NCBI GenBank assembly: GCA_905221605.1
Contig: CAJNDS010002779.1
Span: forward strand, 419,177 to 483,176
Reading direction: 5' to 3'
Origin: Symbiodinium natans
Taxonomy: Eukaryota; Sar; Dinophyceae; Suessiales; Symbiodiniaceae
Length of the DNA: 64,000 nucleotides
The notes beneath the pieces were generated by a model. That model searched no databases, was not told the origin of the DNA, and saw only the letters and a program-made list of their open reading frames with translations. Of the stretch, positions 59,725 through 64,000 are shown in pieces (position 1 is the stretch's first letter; each line of letters opens with the position of its first letter). A program made the position numbers and the translations under genes.

Positions 59725-60017
59725 GACTGCCAACAGTACTTCCTGGCAGTGCGGGCCTTGTCTATTCGGACCAGGTTTAGGGTTTAGGGTTTAGGGTTTA
59801 GGGTTTAGGGTTAGGGGTTTAGGGGTTTAGGGGTTTAGGGGTTTAGGGGTTTAGGGGTTTAGGGGTTTAGGGGTTTAGGGGTTTAGGGGTTTAGGGGTTT
59901 AGGTAGTTTCATTCAGGCATTACAGACTTCGGTATCGCGCGGGTCTGGAAGGCGTCCCACTCTCTGCCTGATGTGGCTGAACCGGACATGCTTCATTTGG
60001 AGCCATACCAGTGGGCT
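59725..60017 (+). CDS. Two exon candidates around a TTTAGGGG tract
   Basis: Exon 59725-59775 after CCGCTGCAG reads DCQQYFLAVRALSIRT and ends at AG|GTTTAG. After the tract, CATTACAG precedes a frame reading FGIARVWKASHSLPDVAEPD then MLHLEPYQWA and TAA. A preceding G would make DFGIAR, as in protein kinases, but no other kinase motif is visible, so I do not assign it. Confidence 0.35.
59774..59906. repeat. TTTAGGG tract switching to TTTAGGGG
   Basis: Five TTTAGGG units, then about twelve perfect 8-mers TTTAGGGG. Confidence 0.95.
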
Positions 60018-60025
60018 TAACGATT

Positions 60026-60306
60026 GGCCCTAAGCCCTAAACCCTAGCCCTAAACCCTAAACACTAAACCCTCAACCCTAAACCCTAAACCCTAAACCCT
60101 AAACCCTAAACCCTAAAACCTAGACCCTAAACCCTAAACCCTAAACCCTAAACCCTAATTAAATTAAACCCTAAACCCTAAACCCTAAACCCTAAACCCT
60201 AAACCCTAAACCCTAAACCCTAAACCCTAAACCCTAAACCCTAAACCCTAAACCCTAAACCCTAAACCCTAAACCCTAAACCCTAAACCGAAACCCCAAA
60301 CGCTAC
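60026..60306. repeat. Long CCCTAAA tract
   Basis: About thirty-nine units, interrupted by AATTAAATTAAA near 60157. Confidence 0.97.
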
Positions 60307-60433
60307 TCAGACATGCTCAGGTCTGGGTGGCCACGAGTATGCTACCGGGCGCGTCGCGCTTAGAGTCCTGGGGGCAGGGGTGCTGCTGAACCATGAGCCC
60401 CGAGACCTCGAAACCCGAAGCGTCGAACCTCCC

Positions 60434-60512
60434 CAAAACCCTAAACCCTAAACCCTAAACCCTAAACCCTAAACCCTAAACCCTAAACCCTAAACCCCGA
60501 AACCCCAAACTC
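60434..60512. repeat. CCCTAAA tract
   Basis: About eleven units. Confidence 0.95.
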
Positions 60513-60557
60513 CCGAAGCCTCAGCCCTGCACCAGCTGATGCCGTCGTCGCAATGAT

Positions 60558-60692
60558 CCTAAACCCTAAACCCTACTTGGAGGTTCATGGTACTCATTAA
60601 CCAGTGATAACGGTACTTATAACCCACTTATCAGCCCCTTATGGTGCCCTAACATGGCTATAAAGTTCAGTCATACGTACAGTAAACCCTAA
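60558..60692. mobile_element. TGGAGGTTCATGG-family introner between telomere stubs
   Basis: Two CCCTAAA units lead into ACTTGGAGGTTCATGG. The reverse-orientation core follows and the element breaks off at GTACAGT|AAACCCTAAACC, the same internal point where the 23.1- and 53.4-kb copies carry tracts. Confidence 0.8.
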
Positions 60693-60776
60693 ACCAGCAG
60701 CACAGCAGTGCGGGGTTTACCCGTGCCTTCACGGCGATTCCCCTTATCTTCCCGGACTTCCGACCACCACACCCAG

Positions 60777-60851
60777 GTTGCACTGGACTACTACATCTAC
60801 GATCACTTCTGCGAGAATGCAGGCATCATGCAGTTACCAGGATGGCTGTGA
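60777..60851 (+). CDS. Terminal exon, unknown
   Basis: After CACACCCAG the frame reads VALDYYIYDHFCENAGIMQL then PGWL and TGA. Strongly protein-like. Confidence 0.5.
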   Translation, partial: VALDYYIYDHFCENAGIMQLPGWL

Positions 60852-60930
60852 CGCAGTCATGGCCTGGTGTTGCGATGTACCTTGTGAATCAGAAGCCCTC
60901 TTGTCGCTGGCGGTTGAGGTTGTTGTGCAC

Positions 60931-60953
60931 GTTTAGGGTTTAGGGTTTAGGGT
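60931..60953. repeat. Short TTTAGGG tract
   Basis: Three units. Confidence 0.9.
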
Positions 60954-61006
60954 CCAAAGTGTTCCTTGGTTCTTTGTTCTTTTTTTGGAGGGCTCCCGCC
61001 TGCCAG

Positions 61007-61181
61007 ATGCAACATCACTCCAGGCCACCAGTGCTTCGTGCTGCCGAAGGAGTTATGCCAGACGTGCATCCAGCTGAGCGGCATGTCGTCGGTCGTGCGC
61101 GCCACAGCTTTTGAATCGTGTTGCGAGAAGTCGTGGGACTTGCGAGACTCACCTGACATCAGCGACCTACCAGAGGTGTAG
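61007..61181 (+). CDS. Cys-rich terminal exon
   Basis: After CCTGCCAG the frame reads CNITPGHQCFVLPKELCQTC then IQLSGMSSVVRATAFESCCE and ends at TAG 61179. Six or seven Cys in 45 residues suggest metal binding or a disulfide module. No family recognised. Confidence 0.5.
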
Positions 61182-61199
61182 AGAAAGCCCAGGTTTCTT

Positions 61200-61660
61200 G
61201 GTACCTAGTACCAAGCTCGAAGTCAAGCCACTTTTGTAAGTTCGGGGTTCGGGGTCTAAAGCTTCAGGCCTCAAGGTTCAGGTCTGAAGGGCCGGTGTTT
61301 CAGGTCGTTCGAAACCGTTTTGCTACCCCCCCCACACATCCTCACACCAACTATTGGGCTTTAGGGAAGGGTCAGAGGCAAGTGGGAAGGGTGGGAAAGG
61401 GGGGGGGAGGGGGGCAGGAAGGGTTGAGAACCCCTTCAGCAATACAAAGACAGAAGTCTGGAATGCCCGAAGAAGGCGGGGAGCGGGTTGGGCAGGGGAG
61501 GTCGGGGAGCAGAGAGGACCACGAAGGCGAGATGTTCAGTATGCTGAGAATTCGTTTAGATGTACAGCGGGGGAGACGATGTTCTCCATGTAGCAGGCGT
61601 TGGCACCGCAGGGGGAAGGTGGAAGAGAGGGGCAAGAAAAGGAAAGAGGGAATGCAGCAC
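61200..61660. other. G-rich region without a clear gene
   Basis: GGGGGG- and GGAAGG-rich; open frames follow base composition. Confidence 0.45.
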
Positions 61661-61752
61661 CCTAAACCCTAAACCCTAAACCCTAAACCCTAAACCCTAA
61701 ACCCTAAACCCTAAACCCTAAACCCTAAACCCTAAACCCTAAACCCTAAACC
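61661..61752. repeat. CCCTAAA tract
   Basis: About thirteen perfect units. Confidence 0.95.
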
Positions 61753-61758
61753 AACCGC

Positions 61759-62063
61759 AGACGAGGGACAGTTGGGATCTGGTACGCGCAGAATCCTGGG
61801 TACCCGAGTTGTTCGGTGCATCTTTGCTCTGCAAGATCGATGCCTCGCGGTGCGGCTACACTGGTGCACAAGGTCCGCGGATGGGATTGGGGAGGGTGGC
61901 TGAGATGAAGCATCACAGTGCTCTGTTTGCTGTATGTACCCCACCTGGACGAATCCTGAATGCCCTTTATCTGAGAAGAGCAAAAAGAGCCCCTGTGAGA
62001 CATGGTGGACCGCATGACGGGCCGTCAGGCGGGCCAGCCTCGAGTTTAAGAATTTCGGGTTGA
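61759..62063 (+). CDS. 100-codon exon after a tract, unknown
   Basis: After AACCGCAG the frame reads TRDSWDLVRAESWVPELFGA and SLLCKIDASRCGYTGAQG, then a basic C-terminal part to a stop at 62063. The last third may be intron. Family not recognised. Confidence 0.4.
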
Positions 62064-62185
62064 TGTCTGATAAGGGGGGCGGGCGGGGGTTCTTCTACAT
62101 TTGGCTGCCCGGGAACAGTGGAACTGAACACTGAAAGGGGCTCGGACTCCCCCTCCCCCCCCCCCCCCCCCATCCCCACATCTCA

Positions 62186-62452
62186 GTGCTCATCAGGGGA
62201 CCTTCCTTGCCGTGCTCCGAGGTGCAGGACATCTACTTCCTGCTGCGCGACATCGGGCCACCCCCGGACCAGGCCGTCCCAGCGCGATTCGAGTCTTCGG
62301 AGCGTCCCCCTCACACATTTTTCACGGATTGCCTTGGACAGGTCTTCGAACTCATGAGTGGCATGGCGCAGTTCCCAGCGCTCGGAGAATTTTGCAGCGC
62401 AGTTTTGTTTCGAGGTCTGGCTTTTTGTATCTTTATCTCGCCTTCCTCTTGA
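62186..62452 (+). CDS. Exon of an unknown gene after a poly-C run
   Basis: Poly-C (62151-62171) and CATCTCAG precede a frame reading SEVQDIYFLLRDIGPPPDQA, RFESSERPPHTFFTDCLGQV and FELMSGMAQFPALGEFC. Good coding character; no domain name. Confidence 0.5.
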   Translation: MLIRGPSLPCSEVQDIYFLLRDIGPPPDQAVPARFESSERPPHTFFTDCLGQVFELMSGMAQFPALGEFCSAVLFRGLAFCIFISPSS

Positions 62453-62455
62453 AGC

Positions 62456-62582
62456 ACTAAACCCTAAACCCTAAACCCTAAACCCTAAACCCTAAACCCT
62501 AAACCCTAAACCCTAAACCCTGAACCCTGAACCCTGAACCCTAAACCCTAAACCCTAAACCCTAAACCCTAAACCCTAAGCT
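62456..62582. repeat. CCCTAAA tract
   Basis: About eighteen units with three CCCTGAA in a row. Confidence 0.95.
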
Positions 62583-62756
62583 TCCGTTCCTTTTGGATCG
62601 CAAGGTGCTCCGGAAGAAGAAGTAGAAGTGAAGCAGCCGAGGCGCAGCGCAACTGCTAAGTCCGCTATTCTAATGGCGCGTGGCCGGCCGCTTCTTAGGG
62701 AGTACTTCTCGTTTCAGCCTCTGTAGCTAGTTCGAGCCCCGAAAGCCGGGGCCCTA

Positions 62757-62868
62757 CACCCTAAACCCTAAACCCTAAACCTTAAACCCTAAACCCTAAA
62801 CCCTAAACCCAAAACCCTAAACCCTAAACCCTCAACCCTAAACCCTAAACCCTAAACCCCTAACCTTC
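62757..62868. repeat. CCCTAAA tract
   Basis: About sixteen units; followed by two poly-C runs at 62884-62912. Confidence 0.95.
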
Positions 62869-63012
62869 AGATGCTTGAACTCTTCCCCCCCCCCCCACCA
62901 ACCCCCCCCCCCAAGGCGCCGTGTGAGAGCTTCGCGCCAGGTACGGACGGAGCCTCTACGAGCCTTTCTCCCTCGCGAAGCGAGTTGGTGAAAGGCAGCC
63001 CTCGCCCTAGGC

Positions 63013-63100
63013 TTTCCAGTAGGGAATGAAGGAATGAGGTACGCTATAGAATCCCTTAACGGGTATTTTTAGGGCCCTAATTCCCTCTCTGAGAGCCAGG
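63013..63100. mobile_element. Introner, GTTCTTAGTAGGGAATGAGG family
   Basis: AGTAGGGAATGAAGGAATGAGG, CTATAGAATCCCTTAACGGG and GGGCCCTAATTCCCTC; right end partly lost. Confidence 0.7.
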
Positions 63101-63176
63101 GGGTTTTGGGGGCTTTATGGTTTATGGGGCTTATGGGGCCTAGAGGGCTCAGGGCTCGGGAGGGGGGCTTGTGCCT

Positions 63177-63212
63177 TAAACCCAAAACCCTACACTCTAA
63201 ACCCCAAACCCA
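63177..63212. repeat. Short decayed CCCTAAA tract
   Basis: About five units. Confidence 0.8.
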
Positions 63213-63330
63213 GGTGTCTGCAAGTGTTTGGGCCATCCTTCCAGCGAGATGTCCACGTCAATGACGTTCCACGACAGCTCTGTGTGTCTGTCTGAGCCGC
63301 GAACAGGCTACAACAATGTGAGAGGGTGAG
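63213..63330 (+). CDS. Possible exon, unknown
   Basis: After CAG near 63213 one frame reads CKCLGHPSSEMSTSMTFHDS then SVCLSEPRTGYNNVRG to TGA. Two other frames are open for a time. Confidence 0.35.
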
Positions 63331-63471
63331 CATGCAGAATGCAGAGCCGGCCTGTGCAGGGATTCTTCGCCTGTACCAGCTTCGCGGCTTCAGCAAAGAT
63401 CTGAAGCTTTCCGGCCATCAGAGGGGGCCCCAGGGCACACCAGGGCTATCAGACAGGGGTGGCGTACGAAG

Positions 63472-63951
63472 TTGAAGGATCGTGAAGGCTTCGGTGTCCC
63501 CTCCAATGGAGAGCTGGGCCGTGTGCTCTTGGCGGCAAAGCTCGCCCGCGGGCCTTCAAGGCCCCCATTTTTCCTGCCCACAGTGGGTGAGGCTGGACAT
63601 GGTGTGGGGCCTCACTTCTGCCATTGCAGAGATGCCCCTGCCGGTTGGAGACGAATGGCCTGTTTGGCCAACATTTTGCAGTTTGTAGGCACCACTCTGA
63701 GGGGTGCGCTAGGGCGGAGGATGCGTTGCACGACTGTTAGGGCCGGAGATCACGGCTTGCCGCAGGCAGAAAGAATGGAGGGCATTTATTCCCGGGCCCT
63801 GGCTCTCAGCAGAAGCTTCATACTGCACTCGGTCAGGGTTGGCTTTGGGGTTCCCAGAAGAGTGTCCGAGCACACAGCACTTTCTGGTCAGATGTGCCCT
63901 TCCAGCGTGGATGGTTCTCCTGTGCGGCGGTTTGGCCATTGCTTCTGGTGA
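63472..63951 (+). CDS. Possible 159-codon reading frame near the window end
   Basis: Open from 63472 to TGA 63949 and upstream of it as well. Reads GFGVPSNGELGRVLLAAKLA and later NILQFVGTTLRGALG. May contain introns; no domain recognised. Confidence 0.35.
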   Translation: MKDREGFGVPSNGELGRVLLAAKLARGPSRPPFFLPTVGEAGHGVGPHFCHCRDAPAGWRRMACLANILQFVGTTLRGALGRRMRCTTVRAGDHGLPQAERMEGIYSRALALSRSFILHSVRVGFGVPRRVSEHTALSGQMCPSSVDGSPVRRFGHCFW

Positions 63952-64000
63952 CGTACGCGCCAGTAGCCACTAGAGAATGAATCTGAACGCTGCCGTGGCC

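Noticed and set aside
59910-60017. Protein kinase activation segment (DFGIAR)
   Set aside because: The D depends on an unproven splice and no catalytic loop, APE motif or glycine loop is visible nearby.
62720-62760. tRNA-like T-loop GTTCGAGCCCC
   Set aside because: No acceptor, D or anticodon stem can be folded upstream.

Overview
ORGANISM. The window looks like nuclear DNA of a dinoflagellate, probably of the Symbiodinium/Polarella type (inference). About ninety internal tracts of the 7-mer TTTAGGG/CCCTAAA lie in both orientations between short GC-rich coding stretches. Coding stretches are split by small introns with GT-AG, GC-AG and possibly GA-AG ends, and several introns are short inverted-repeat elements (introners). 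There are no bacterial operons, no long intact genes, no rRNA or tRNA I can recognise, and no CRISPR array. LAYOUT. 1-5471: three complete and one deleted copy of a non-coding 1.57-kb satellite. 5.5-8.6 kb: palindromic GGGCCC repeats and microsatellites, no convincing gene. 8.67-10.90 kb: the best gene, an aminoglycoside-phosphotransferase-type (APH) kinase joined to a nicotinate/nicotinamide mononucleotide adenylyltransferase-like (NMNAT) domain, interrupted by a 298-nt telomere-repeat intron. From 12 kb to the end, exon-sized islands alternate with telomere-type tracts, microsatellites and six or more families of short inverted repeats. Recognisable genes there are a Kelch-repeat protein (19.3-22.5 kb), a class I methyltransferase (32.1-33.4 kb) and a bromodomain protein (54.4-55.3 kb). 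Many other exons are readable but not assignable to a family. HOW IT FITS TOGETHER. At many places the reading frame continues across a telomere-type tract or an inverted-repeat element once plausible splice sites are used. The clearest cases are the APH domain (9228-9525, with a 19-bp exon duplication at the two ends), the Kelch domain (19388-19496), the bromodomain (54918-55023), 53271-53454, 25657-25781, 39132-39238 and 12123-12427. I infer that the tracts and elements occupy introns and that this is an intron-gain landscape. One introner family carries telomere-type tracts at the same internal site in at least two copies, which links the two phenomena. LIMITS. All exon joins were made by eye without transcripts. 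TTTAGGG tracts offer a GT and an AG every 7 nt, so a matching phase is weak evidence unless a protein domain supports it. Many small exons could be from unrelated genes, and orientation is uncertain for several. Homopolymers make frameshift errors likely.
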